A DNA stretch of 37,878 bases from JBCFBK01 sp038562555 (GTDB lineage Bacteria; Bacteroidota; Bacteroidia; Bacteroidales; Prolixibacteraceae). Position 1 is the first letter of the stretch, and each line of letters starts with the position of its first letter. Positions 24,814-33,356 of this stretch are shown here, piece by piece. Made by a program: the position numbers and the translations under genes. The stretch lies in assembly GCA_038562555.1 (NCBI GenBank), contig JBCFBK010000054.1, positions 1 to 37,878 of the forward strand. The letters run 5' to 3'. The notes under the pieces were generated by a model, which was not told the DNA's origin, ran no database searches, and saw nothing but the letters and a program-made list of their open reading frames with translations.

Positions 24814-25656
24814 ATGGCAATTCATTTTGAAGAACGGTACGCTTACAATCCGGATGATTTTAAGGCGTACGATACCAGCCGGATCCGCAAGGAGTTCCTG
24901 GTTGAAAAAGTAATGGAAGATGACCAGATTCACATGGTGTATTCGCATATCGAGCGCTTCATCGTTGGCGGGGCAGTTCCGGCAACGAAAGAACTGCTTC
25001 TCGAAGCAGTCGATGCCCTGAAAGCGAAGTTTTTTTGTGAACGCCGCGAACTGGGGGTTATCAATGTAGGCGGAAGCGGGGAGGTGGTTGTTGATGGCAC
25101 CGAATACCGGCTGGACTTTAAAGATGCTTTGTACATCGGACAGGGATCGAAAGAAGTTATCTTTAAGTCGGCAGACACCCAACGGCCGGCCCGTTTTTAT
25201 TTTAACTCGGCACCTGCCCACAAAGCATTTCCGACCAAACGGGTTACCTTAAAAGATGCCAATGTACTCCATATGGGATCTTTGGAGTCGTCTAACCACC
25301 GGAATATAAATCAGCTGCTGATTAACAGCGTTGTTGAAACCTGCCAGTTGCAGATGGGAATGACCGAACTCATGCCCGGAAGCGTATGGAACACGATGCC
25401 TGCACATACCCACAGCCGCCGGAATGAAGCTTATTTCTACTTTAACGTACCTGAAGGACAGGCAATCTGTCATTTCATGGGGCAGCCTCAGGAAACCCGT
25501 CACATCTGGATGGCCAATGAGCAGGCGGTTATTTCGCCAAGCTGGTCGATCCATTCGGCTGCCGGAACCAGCAACTATTTCTTTATCTGGGGCATGGCCG
25601 GTGAGAACCTCGACTACAGCGATATGGACCTTGTAAAACCAAATGAGCTGCGATAA
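24814..25656 (+). CDS. kduI: 5-dehydro-4-deoxy-D-glucuronate isomerase KduI
   Basis: 280 residues, the usual KduI length, double-cupin fold. It isomerises 5-keto-4-deoxyuronate, the product of pectin, ulvan and other uronate lyases after unsaturated glycosidases, to 2,5-diketo-3-deoxygluconate. Diagnostic features are YAYNPDDFKAYDTSRIRKEFL at the start, LGVINVGGSGEVVVDG, ALYIGQG, NSAPAHKAFPTK, NQLLINSVVETCQLQMGMTEL, the zinc site in MPAHTHSRRNEAYFYF (two His and a Glu), and SPSWSIHSAAGTSNY. It is first in the kduI-kduD-DUF4861 operon under a LacI-type operator. Confidence 0.97.
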   Translation: MAIHFEERYAYNPDDFKAYDTSRIRKEFLVEKVMEDDQIHMVYSHIERFIVGGAVPATKELLLEAVDALKAKFFCERRELGVINVGGSGEVVVDGTEYRLDFKDALYIGQGSKEVIFKSADTQRPARFYFNSAPAHKAFPTKRVTLKDANVLHMGSLESSNHRNINQLLINSVVETCQLQMGMTELMPGSVWNTMPAHTHSRRNEAYFYFNVPEGQAICHFMGQPQETRHIWMANEQAVISPSWSIHSAAGTSNYFFIWGMAGENLDYSDMDLVKPNELR

Positions 25657-25683
25657 CAACATTCAGGTGATTTTTCTTAATCA

Positions 25684-26490
25684 ATGATAAATAAAATGAA
25701 CGATTTATTTGACCTTTCAGGTAAAGTAACGCTGATCACCGGAGGAACCCACGGCATCGGTATGGCCATTGGAAAAGTTCTTGGAAAAGCAGGCGCGAAA
25801 ATATGCGTCAACGACTTGTCAGCCGAAAAACTGGAATCATGCCGCGCCGAATACCGGAAAGAGGGTATTGATGTCTATACGCTTAAATTTGACGTAACCG
25901 ACGAAGCCGACGTTGACCGGGGAATTTCACAAATTGAGCATGAAGTCGGCACCGTTGACATTCTTGTGAATAATGCCGGTATCATAAAACGGATCCCGAT
26001 TCTCGATATGCCGGTTGCCGATTTCAAACAGGTTCTGGATGTTGATCTGGTAGCCCCTTTAATCGTTTCGAAACGGGTTGCTCCCAATATGATCAAAAAG
26101 AGAGCCGGTAAAATCATCAACATGTGTTCGATGATGAGTGTTTATGGACGAAACTCCGTGTCGGCCTATGCGTCGGCAAAAGGCGGCTTGAAACTGCTCA
26201 CGGCCAATATGTGCTGCGAGTGGGCCAAGTACAACCTGCAGATCAACGGCATTGGCCCAGGTTACATCGTCACCGCTCAAACCGGTCCCATCCGCGAAAA
26301 CGGACATCCCTTTAACGATCTGGTCATGACCCGTACTCCGGCAGGAAGATGGGGAGAGCCGGAAGATGTTGGAAACGCCGCTCTTTTTCTGGCTTCACAG
26401 GCCAGTAACTTCGTAAACGGACATGTTCTTTACGTCGATGGCGGAATACTGGCCAACTTTGGCTATGTAAAAGGTGAAAACGAAATTTAA
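25684..26490 (+). CDS. kduD: 2-dehydro-3-deoxy-D-gluconate 5-dehydrogenase KduD (SDR family)
   Basis: 268-residue short-chain dehydrogenase. The cofactor loop is TGGTHGIG at residues 19-26, NNAG follows near 97, and the catalytic Ser and YASAK (Tyr, Lys) appear in MCSMMSVYGRNSVSAYASAKGG. The C-terminal PAGRWGEPEDVGNAALFLAS is typical. It reduces the KduI product to 2-keto-3-deoxygluconate with NAD(P)H. It is 27 bases after kduI on the same strand, which supports KduD over the similar gluconate 5-dehydrogenase. An inner ATG at 25696 would also give a full-length protein. Confidence 0.94.
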   Translation: MINKMNDLFDLSGKVTLITGGTHGIGMAIGKVLGKAGAKICVNDLSAEKLESCRAEYRKEGIDVYTLKFDVTDEADVDRGISQIEHEVGTVDILVNNAGIIKRIPILDMPVADFKQVLDVDLVAPLIVSKRVAPNMIKKRAGKIINMCSMMSVYGRNSVSAYASAKGGLKLLTANMCCEWAKYNLQINGIGPGYIVTAQTGPIRENGHPFNDLVMTRTPAGRWGEPEDVGNAALFLASQASNFVNGHVLYVDGGILANFGYVKGENEI

Positions 26491-26500
26491 TCAACTTCAT

Positions 26501-27781
26501 ATGAAGCGTAACCTTTTCTTGTTGATCGTGATATTCGCATTCACCGTAATATCCTGTCAGCAAAATAAAAAAGTGGTCGTAACCAATCCCACAGATCAGA
26601 ATAGACCGGACGAAGTGCTCGTTCTCGGTCGTCAGGCCATTGAGTCTTCCTTCCCGGGCACCGATTCGGCTCTTGTTCCGGCAATTAAGAACGGCGGTGA
26701 ATTTGTTCCTTCCCAGGCGGATGATCTGAACGGCGATGGCCTGTGGGACGAACTGGCCTTTCTGGTTAACCTGGGACCAAAGGAGGAACTTCAGCTTGAT
26801 CTGGTCTTTGTTCCGTCCGAAGCTTTCCCGGAGTTTGAAAAACGTACCAATGTCCGTCTCGGTATCGAACAGGCCGACCACAGCTTCGTTGAAGTGGATC
26901 AGTACGCTGCCCTGAACTGCCGCGACAGCTTCCGGATCATTGCACAGGGTGAAAGTGTAAACTGGGAAAACGATAAAATGGGATTCCGCAATTATTTCGA
27001 CTGCCGGAATGTGAAAGATCTTTTCGGTAAACTTCAACCCGGACTGATCGTCGATAAAATTCATACGCCCGAAATGGGCGATTATCATACTTTGGCCGAC
27101 TGGGGCATGGATGTGCTGCACTGCGGTAATTCGCTCGGGGCGGGTGGAATAGCGGTGTTGGAGAACGACTCCCTCTATCGGCTCGGCTCAACCGAAACCT
27201 ACGAATACCAAAAGATCGCCGAAGGGCCGGTCCGCTCGGTATTTGATCTGAAATATACCGGCTGGCAGGTGGCGGGTGAAAACCTGGCTGCTGTTGAACG
27301 GATTTCTGTTTACCCGGGTAAATACTGGTTTCAATCGGATGTGACCGTTTCCGGGTTCGCCGGACAGAAGCAGGTGGTCACAGGCATTGTTACCAGTAAA
27401 CTGCAAAATGAACCTTATCATTTTAAGGCGAATGACGAATACGAGGTAATTGCCACGCTCGACCGGCAATCGCTTAATGATGACACGCTCGGAATGGCTG
27501 TCATGCTTAGAGCAGATGAAGTAACAAAAGTGGCGCGTACAACTAACCTGAATTTCTTTAATCTTGGTTATCCGACCGTACCAGCCAAGAATTTCAGTCA
27601 GGTGATCTCCGAAACCTATTACGTGGCTCAGAAGGCAGAAAATGATGTGCCTGCGCGTCATTATTTCTTTGCCGTTTGGGGACTGGAAAACCCTGCATGG
27701 AACGATCCGGGCAACTATAAAAAGTATCTGGCGGATGAAGCAGACAAACTGAGCAATCCGCTTTTTATCACCATACAATAA
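26501..27781 (+). CDS. DUF4861 family lipoprotein
   Basis: 426 residues from the ATG at 26501, ten bases after kduD. An alternative GTG at 26474 would overlap kduD and put extra residues before the signal, so I reject it. The N-terminus MKRNLFLLIVIFAFTVISC is a lipoprotein signal with Cys19. The mature protein is beta-rich, with family stretches DLNGDGLWDELAFLV, MGDYHTLADWGMDVLHCGNSLGAGG, and HYFFAVWGLENPAWND near the end. The family's function is not established to my knowledge. Its place in the kdu operon suggests it handles uronate-containing sugars at the cell envelope. It is followed by a strong hairpin. Confidence 0.87.
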   Translation: MKRNLFLLIVIFAFTVISCQQNKKVVVTNPTDQNRPDEVLVLGRQAIESSFPGTDSALVPAIKNGGEFVPSQADDLNGDGLWDELAFLVNLGPKEELQLDLVFVPSEAFPEFEKRTNVRLGIEQADHSFVEVDQYAALNCRDSFRIIAQGESVNWENDKMGFRNYFDCRNVKDLFGKLQPGLIVDKIHTPEMGDYHTLADWGMDVLHCGNSLGAGGIAVLENDSLYRLGSTETYEYQKIAEGPVRSVFDLKYTGWQVAGENLAAVERISVYPGKYWFQSDVTVSGFAGQKQVVTGIVTSKLQNEPYHFKANDEYEVIATLDRQSLNDDTLGMAVMLRADEVTKVARTTNLNFFNLGYPTVPAKNFSQVISETYYVAQKAENDVPARHYFFAVWGLENPAWNDPGNYKKYLADEADKLSNPLFITIQ

Positions 27782-27788
27782 TTTTTCC

Positions 27789-27840
27789 TGATCAAACAAA
27801 AGAAGGAGCCGCAACAACGGCTCCTTCTTTTGTTTGATCA
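27789..27840. terminator. Perfect 23-bp hairpin terminator after the kdu operon
   Basis: Left arm 27789-27811, loop CAACAA, right arm 27818-27840, all 23 pairs perfect. The arms are GC-rich near the loop and A/T-rich outside, as in an intrinsic terminator readable from both sides. It cuts the kdu unit from the sigma/SusCD unit. Confidence 0.92.
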
Positions 27841-27993
27841 ATTTTGCGGTTCATTTGTTTTACTCTTTTTAACAAGCTTTTGTTCCTTATTGATGCATAA
27901 TAAAAAGATGTTAAATAACAATCTGTTTCGTTGAGGGAAGGTGGGAGACAATAAGTATCTTGGGACATTAAAACCGGCTGACGATGACCTTTT
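27841..27993. other. Leader region of the ECF sigma gene
   Basis: 153 bases, A/T-rich, no gene seen. TATCTTGG at 27956-27963 is one base off TAnnTTTG, with TTG at 27931-27933 upstream. It is the best promoter candidate but weak. Confidence 0.35.
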
Positions 27994-28641
27994 ATGTCTG
28001 ATATGGATCGTATTCTGATAGAACATATTAATGGTGAAAATGCAGAAAGGATCTTTGAATCGCTGTTTCATTTATATTATCCTTCGTTATGCTCGTATGC
28101 GTTTGGAATGATCAAAGATCATGAAGATGCCAAAGACATCGTGAATGAATGTTTTTATGAGTTTTGGAAAAAACGGCATATCCTCGAAATCAGAACCTCA
28201 GTAAAATCCTACCTGTATATTGCCGTGCGCAATTCGGCCATCAATTATATCCGGAAAAAGAATCTTGAACACAAATACAGCTCCGGCCAGGCTTATCCGT
28301 TCTATTTGCAGGAAGAGGTCACGGCCCGGCTGGAACGGCTCCTGCAAATGGAAGACCTCGAAAGCCGGTTAAAAAAAGCTATCGATAAGCTTCCTGATCA
28401 ATGCCGTTATATCTTTCACCTGAACCGTTACCAGCAGTTAGGGTACAGAGAAATAGCACTGAAGCTGAACTTGTCGGTCGCGACCGTAAAAACGCAGATC
28501 GCACGCGCTTTAAAAAAATTACGTGCTGAATTTGAGGATGTTAATGGAGATAATCAAATTTTTTTATTTTTAGTTGTACGCCATTTTTATTCTTCTTTGT
28601 CTTATCAGTATCAAACCCGAAAGGAAAGCAATGATAAATAA
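27994..28641 (+). CDS. ECF sigma-70 factor, Bacteroides expansion family
   Basis: 215-residue extracytoplasmic-function sigma factor. Region 2 is FESLFHLYYPSLCSYAFGMIKDHEDAKDIVNECFYEFWKKR (about residues 21-62), and region 4 is KLPDQCRYIFHLNRYQQLGYREIALKLNLSVATVKTQIARALKKLR (about 131-176). The extra C-terminal tail with a hydrophobic stretch (QIFLFLVVRHF) is often seen in this Bacteroidota group. It overlaps the FecR gene by 11 bases. Such sigma factors are freed when a TonB-dependent receptor senses its glycan, and then transcribe the receptor operon. Confidence 0.94.
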   Translation: MSDMDRILIEHINGENAERIFESLFHLYYPSLCSYAFGMIKDHEDAKDIVNECFYEFWKKRHILEIRTSVKSYLYIAVRNSAINYIRKKNLEHKYSSGQAYPFYLQEEVTARLERLLQMEDLESRLKKAIDKLPDQCRYIFHLNRYQQLGYREIALKLNLSVATVKTQIARALKKLRAEFEDVNGDNQIFLFLVVRHFYSSLSYQYQTRKESNDK

Positions 28642-29734
28642 CGAAGATATCGATATCCTGATTCTGGACCATTTTCATGGCAGCCTGACCGAAGATCAGG
28701 AAAATGAACTGGAAAGATGGGTTGAGTCTTCTGAAAAGAACCGCGACTATTACGTCAGAACCGTCGCTTACCTGGAAGCGACAACTGCAACAGATAGCCA
28801 TCAGGTTTATCCCGCAGGAAAAGCATGGCAAAAAATGTACAGGCGGATCAAACCCGGTACAGTACGCCGGCGCCTGCTTTTTGAATTTGGCAAGATTGCA
28901 GCGATCGTCGTTCTGGCTTTTCTGGGTGGTTATTTCTTTCTCTATCTCCGCCAGCAGCAGGATAATAAAACAATCAGCGATTACGTTACCACCGAGGTTC
29001 CTTACGGAAGCAAGTCGGTTGTCTCACTGCCCGACGGATCGCAGGTCTGGATTAACGCCGGCAGTAAGATTATCTATGCGGCCGATTTTAACAAGTACAA
29101 CAGGAAAGTTGTGCTTGAAGGTGAAGCTTTTTTTGACATCATCACCGATAAGAAGAAACCGTTTTTCGTTGAAGCCTACGGAATAAAGGTAAAAGCCACA
29201 GGCACCCGCTTTAATGTGCGGGCCTATAACGATGAAGGATTCATTGAAACAATCCTTGTTGAAGGCGTGGTTTCGGTGATGCAGGCAGCTGTTAAAAATG
29301 AGAAAGAGTTTGTGTTAGCGCCCAACCAGAAATTGACCTTTTACAAGGATCAGCTAAATCCGGCAGGTAAAGCAGGGCAAGTCAACAAATCGTCGAAGGA
29401 GCCGGATCTCCGAAGCCAAAAACTCCTGCAAATCAGGAAAGTTGAATTGGAGTCGAATGTGAGTACACCGGTATACACTTCCTGGAAAGACAAGGAATGG
29501 ATCATCTATAAGGAGAAATTAGGCACGCTGGCCCGGAAGCTGGAAAGGCGTTACGATGTCAGGATCATATTCAAAGATGATTGTATCGCTGACTTTTCCT
29601 ATACGGGCACCCTGCAGGATGAAAACCTGAAAGAATTGCTCGATGTGATGTGTGTAACGTCACCGATTAATTACAAATTCGAAGATAAAAATGTCATGAT
29701 ATGGTATGAACCAGCTTTTAACGAGAGGAACTAA
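28631..29734 (+). CDS. FecR-family anti-sigma factor
   Basis: 367 residues from the ATG at 28631, which has an AGGAAAG ribosome site and overlaps the sigma gene. A longer frame from 28574 adds a hydrophobic stretch that is probably not real. The N-terminal cytoplasmic sigma-binding part (HFHGSLTEDQENELERWV) is about 85 residues. One membrane helix follows (IAAIVVLAFLGGYFFLYL, about 87-104). The periplasmic FecR domain starts near TTEVPYGSKSVVSLPDGSQVWINAGS and includes VKATGTRFNVRAY. A DUF4974-like C-terminal domain (LARKLERRYDVRIIF) binds the receptor's signalling domain. It forms a set with the sigma factor and SusC. Confidence 0.94.
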   Translation: MINNEDIDILILDHFHGSLTEDQENELERWVESSEKNRDYYVRTVAYLEATTATDSHQVYPAGKAWQKMYRRIKPGTVRRRLLFEFGKIAAIVVLAFLGGYFFLYLRQQQDNKTISDYVTTEVPYGSKSVVSLPDGSQVWINAGSKIIYAADFNKYNRKVVLEGEAFFDIITDKKKPFFVEAYGIKVKATGTRFNVRAYNDEGFIETILVEGVVSVMQAAVKNEKEFVLAPNQKLTFYKDQLNPAGKAGQVNKSSKEPDLRSQKLLQIRKVELESNVSTPVYTSWKDKEWIIYKEKLGTLARKLERRYDVRIIFKDDCIADFSYTGTLQDENLKELLDVMCVTSPINYKFEDKNVMIWYEPAFNERN

Positions 29735-29737
29735 AAA

Positions 29738-29766
29738 GTAACAGGATGGTTCCAGCATCCTGTTAC
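29738..29766 (+). other. Hairpin in the fecR/susC spacer
   Basis: GTAACAGGATG and CATCCTGTTAC form a perfect 11-bp stem with a seven-base loop. No T tract follows, so it is more likely an mRNA processing, stability or attenuation element than a full terminator. Confidence 0.6.
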
Positions 29767-29823
29767 AGCAATTAAACAACGCACAGAAGGTTTATGTATT
29801 GTCTAATCTAATTTTTCAAAATT

Positions 29824-32800
29824 ATGAAAAAAAAATTGTTCCATGGGTCCCTCCGGGATCAATTGAAAAAAATCTTTTTATTTATGAAGTTAACAATTGC
29901 GCTGCTAATACTTGGGCTGATGCAGGTCAGTGCATCTGTATCGTCCCAGAATACGAAGCTTAACCTGGAGGTTAAGAATCAGACCTTGCGGTCGGCGCTG
30001 AATGCCATTGAGCAAAACAGCAATTACCGCTTCTTTTATTCGGATAATATTCAGGCGTTAGACGAAATGGTCAATATCGCTGTTCACAACGAAGAGATCA
30101 GCGCCATCCTGAATTCGCTGTTCGAAGGGAAAGATGTCTCTTATCAGATCAACGAAAATCATCTGGTAGTGTTGAAGCCGTTGGGCACAGAGCAGGGTGA
30201 ACGAGTCATAACAGGGACTACGGTTGGAAAAGACGGAGTTCCCATTCCCGGAGTATCTGTTGTCATAAAAGGAACAGCTATCGGTACGATTTCTTCACCC
30301 GATGGTAAGTTTAGCCTGAAGACACCGGAAGGCGCCACCACGATTGTTGTGTCTTATATCGGGATGAGGACGCAGGAGATTGCACTCGGAAACCAGGCTT
30401 CAGTTCGAGTAGTGATGGAAGAGGATGTCATTGGTGTGGATGAAGTCGTTGTTGTTGGATATGGATCCCAGCAAAAAAAGACGCTCACCGGAGCAGTCTC
30501 AACGGTTGACGGATCCGATTTGCGCGCCGTTCCGACCGCAAGTGCGGCAGCCAAACTCCAGGGCCGGGTTGCCGGAGTTACCGTCACCAACGACAATACG
30601 CCCGGGGGAGAAGCTACTGTCCGTGTTCGCGGTATCGGTTCGGTTAATAACAATGATCCCCTGTACATCATCGACGGCGTGCCGACCACAGGCGGTTTAA
30701 GCAAAATGAACCCAAACGATATCGAGTCGATGTCGGTTTTGAAAGATGCCTCGTCATCGGCGATTTACGGGGTCCGGGCGGCCAACGGAGTAATCATTGT
30801 GACCACTAAACGGGGAAAAGCCGGAAAGCCCCGTGTCAGTTTCGATGCCCGGTACGGCATGCAGCGGACCACCAATAAACTGGACCTGCTCAATACACAG
30901 GAATATGGAGAATTATTATGGCTCGAAAGCAGAAATGTAGGCCTGGAACCCGGCGACGAGGGGTGGGGTAATTCCCAGTATGGATTTGGAGAAACTCCCG
31001 TTATTCCCGACTACATTATCCCGGAAGGAAAAATGCAGGGCGAGGTGGACGAAAACACCTATAGTTATCCAAGTCCTTACAACGGAATAACACGGGCCAA
31101 CAAGCAGGGAACCGACTGGTATGACGAGATCTTTGATCATGCAACGATTCAGGAATATAATCTTTCTGTCAGCGGCGGCTCCGAAAATGGAAGTTACGCT
31201 TTTTCGGGTGGGTATATGAACCAGGAAGGGGTTGTGATCCATACCGGATTTGAACGTTTCTCGCTACGGTCGAATGCAGACGCAAAGATTAACAAATGGC
31301 TGGAAATAGGCGAAAGCCTTGGTGTGTCGTATACCGACCGAACCGGAATGGGCACCAATAATGACGAAGGAAATGCCATCTCTCAGGTTTATCGTATGCA
31401 ACCCATCATTCCGGTTTATGACATTCAGGGAAATTTTGCCGGGACTCAGGCTAAAACGACCGGGAACGGAGCAAACCCGGTTGCTGTGCTGTATCGGGAT
31501 AAGGACGACTACTACCGTGATTTACGGGTTTTAGCTAATGCTTATGTCCAGTTAAACCTGTTTCCCGGACTTAATGTCCGCTCACTGGTGGGCGCTGATT
31601 TCACGAGCACGCGGCGAATGGACCGGACCCTCACCAATCCGGAATTTTCGGAAGCAATTCCGGCCGATATCCTCAATCAGTATTATTACGGTACCTTTCA
31701 GTATAACTGGATCAATACCCTGAATTACAAAAAGACGATCAATGATGTTCATAATTTTACGGCTTTGTTGGGTACGGAAGCTGTAAAATGGGACTATGAC
31801 TGGATTCAGGGCAGCCGTTCAACTTTTGCCAGTACGGGACTGGATTACATGGTACTTGATTCGGGCGAGAAAGACCAGGTGGCGAACGGGTCGTTCGACG
31901 AATGGTCGACGTTCTCCTATTTCGGGCGTTTGAATTATGATTACGAGGGGAAATATTTAGTGGAAGGCGTTATTCGCCGCGATGGTTCCTCCCGCTTCTC
32001 CCAGGATAACCGCTGGGGGACTTTCCCTGCCTTTTCGGTAGGATGGCGCCTTTCGGAAGAAGCGTTCATGCAGGATGCCGAATGGATCGATAACCTGAAG
32101 GTACGTTTTGGCTGGGGTAAAAACGGGAATGACAACGTGGGTGGCTATTATAACGCTTTCACTACCTACCGGGTATACAACGGCGAGTCGTATTACAGCA
32201 TCGGAGGTGCCAATTCTTCCTCGTCGGCTGGTATCCACAAGTATAAACTGGGAAATCCTGAAGGGAAATGGGAGGCGAGTGTGACGACAAATCTGGGTAT
32301 CGATGCGGCTTTATTTAATAATAGCCTGGAGATCAACCTGGATCTGTACAAGCGGAAAACCACCGATATGCTTTACAATCAGAATCTTCCGGATACTTAC
32401 GGAAATCTGGTGTTACCGGCTGTGAATATTGGGGAAATGGAAAACAAAGGATTTGATCTGATGGCCACTTACCATGGAAGTGTGGGTAACGACTTCCATT
32501 TCAATGTGCGTGCAAATCTTTCACACTACAAGAATGAGATTGTGAAACTCAATAATAATCCAAACGAAATCCTGTGGGGACCGGAACTTAGGCAGAATAC
32601 GTATACGGCCAGTATGACGGGTGAGCCCATTTCATCCTTTTACGGTTACGTTGTTGACGGGATTTTTAATTCTGACGCCGAGGTTCAGGCACATGTGCCG
32701 TTTGGTTCAGAGACCTTCGATGGGGATACCTATAGCAGACCGGGTGTATTTAAATACCGTGATGTGGATGGGGATGAGAAGATTACCGCCGACGATCGTA

Positions 32801-33336
32801 CGGTTATCGGAAGCCCGCATCCTGATTTTACCTACGGCATCACTGTTGATGTGGAATATAAAAACTGGGATTTGAGCATGTTCTTCCAGGGATCGCAGGG
32901 CAATGACCTGATCAATTACGTAAATCGCTGGATCATGTTCAATAACTTCTCGGGAAACCGCGGAAAAGACCGCCTGTATGAATCGTGGACTGCGGAACGT
33001 TATGCAGCCGGCGACAAAATCTCACAACCGATTGCTATCCGCGATGATGCCAATATGCAGAAAAATTCAAGTTTTTTTATAGAAGATGGTTCCTATTTCC
33101 GGATGAAGGATTTGCAGATTGGCTACACGCTTCCGGCTTCTGTGCTTGGTAAAACCGGTATCAGCAATCTGCGTGTTTATTTGCAGGCAACCAACCTGTT
33201 TACGATAACCGATTACAGCGGGCTGGATCCGGAGCTTTCAAATCCTGACGATAATCCCGATCGTTTAATGGGAGTTGATGAAGGAGTATATCCCACTTCA
33301 CAATTTTTTATGTTCGGGATTAACCTGAGTTTATAA
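29824..33336 (+). CDS. SusC/RagA-family TonB-dependent receptor with signalling (STN) domain
   Basis: 1170-residue outer-membrane importer. A signal peptide ends near residue 40 (ASVSSQ). Next comes an STN signalling domain at about 45-118 (TLRSALNAIEQNSNYRFFYS), then the carboxypeptidase-D-like domain (VPIPGVSVVIKGTAIGTISSPDGKFSL). The TonB box region VDEVVVVGYGSQQKKTLTGAVS leads into the plug (GRVAGVTVTNDNTPGGEATVRVRGIGS, PLYIIDGVP, VLKDASSSAIYGVRAANGVIIVTTKRGK). The rest is a 22-strand barrel. The STN domain fits control by the adjacent FecR and ECF sigma pair. The glycan carried is unknown, and no cell-surface hydrolase follows. Confidence 0.96.
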   Translation: MKKKLFHGSLRDQLKKIFLFMKLTIALLILGLMQVSASVSSQNTKLNLEVKNQTLRSALNAIEQNSNYRFFYSDNIQALDEMVNIAVHNEEISAILNSLFEGKDVSYQINENHLVVLKPLGTEQGERVITGTTVGKDGVPIPGVSVVIKGTAIGTISSPDGKFSLKTPEGATTIVVSYIGMRTQEIALGNQASVRVVMEEDVIGVDEVVVVGYGSQQKKTLTGAVSTVDGSDLRAVPTASAAAKLQGRVAGVTVTNDNTPGGEATVRVRGIGSVNNNDPLYIIDGVPTTGGLSKMNPNDIESMSVLKDASSSAIYGVRAANGVIIVTTKRGKAGKPRVSFDARYGMQRTTNKLDLLNTQEYGELLWLESRNVGLEPGDEGWGNSQYGFGETPVIPDYIIPEGKMQGEVDENTYSYPSPYNGITRANKQGTDWYDEIFDHATIQEYNLSVSGGSENGSYAFSGGYMNQEGVVIHTGFERFSLRSNADAKINKWLEIGESLGVSYTDRTGMGTNNDEGNAISQVYRMQPIIPVYDIQGNFAGTQAKTTGNGANPVAVLYRDKDDYYRDLRVLANAYVQLNLFPGLNVRSLVGADFTSTRRMDRTLTNPEFSEAIPADILNQYYYGTFQYNWINTLNYKKTINDVHNFTALLGTEAVKWDYDWIQGSRSTFASTGLDYMVLDSGEKDQVANGSFDEWSTFSYFGRLNYDYEGKYLVEGVIRRDGSSRFSQDNRWGTFPAFSVGWRLSEEAFMQDAEWIDNLKVRFGWGKNGNDNVGGYYNAFTTYRVYNGESYYSIGGANSSSSAGIHKYKLGNPEGKWEASVTTNLGIDAALFNNSLEINLDLYKRKTTDMLYNQNLPDTYGNLVLPAVNIGEMENKGFDLMATYHGSVGNDFHFNVRANLSHYKNEIVKLNNNPNEILWGPELRQNTYTASMTGEPISSFYGYVVDGIFNSDAEVQAHVPFGSETFDGDTYSRPGVFKYRDVDGDEKITADDRTVIGSPHPDFTYGITVDVEYKNWDLSMFFQGSQGNDLINYVNRWIMFNNFSGNRGKDRLYESWTAERYAAGDKISQPIAIRDDANMQKNSSFFIEDGSYFRMKDLQIGYTLPASVLGKTGISNLRVYLQATNLFTITDYSGLDPELSNPDDNPDRLMGVDEGVYPTSQFFMFGINLSL

Positions 33337-33356
33337 ACCGATAAAACTGTATACAA

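Noticed and set aside
26324..27121. Leftward 265-residue frame opposite kduD and DUF4861
   Set aside because: It crosses two real genes antisense and shows no domain.
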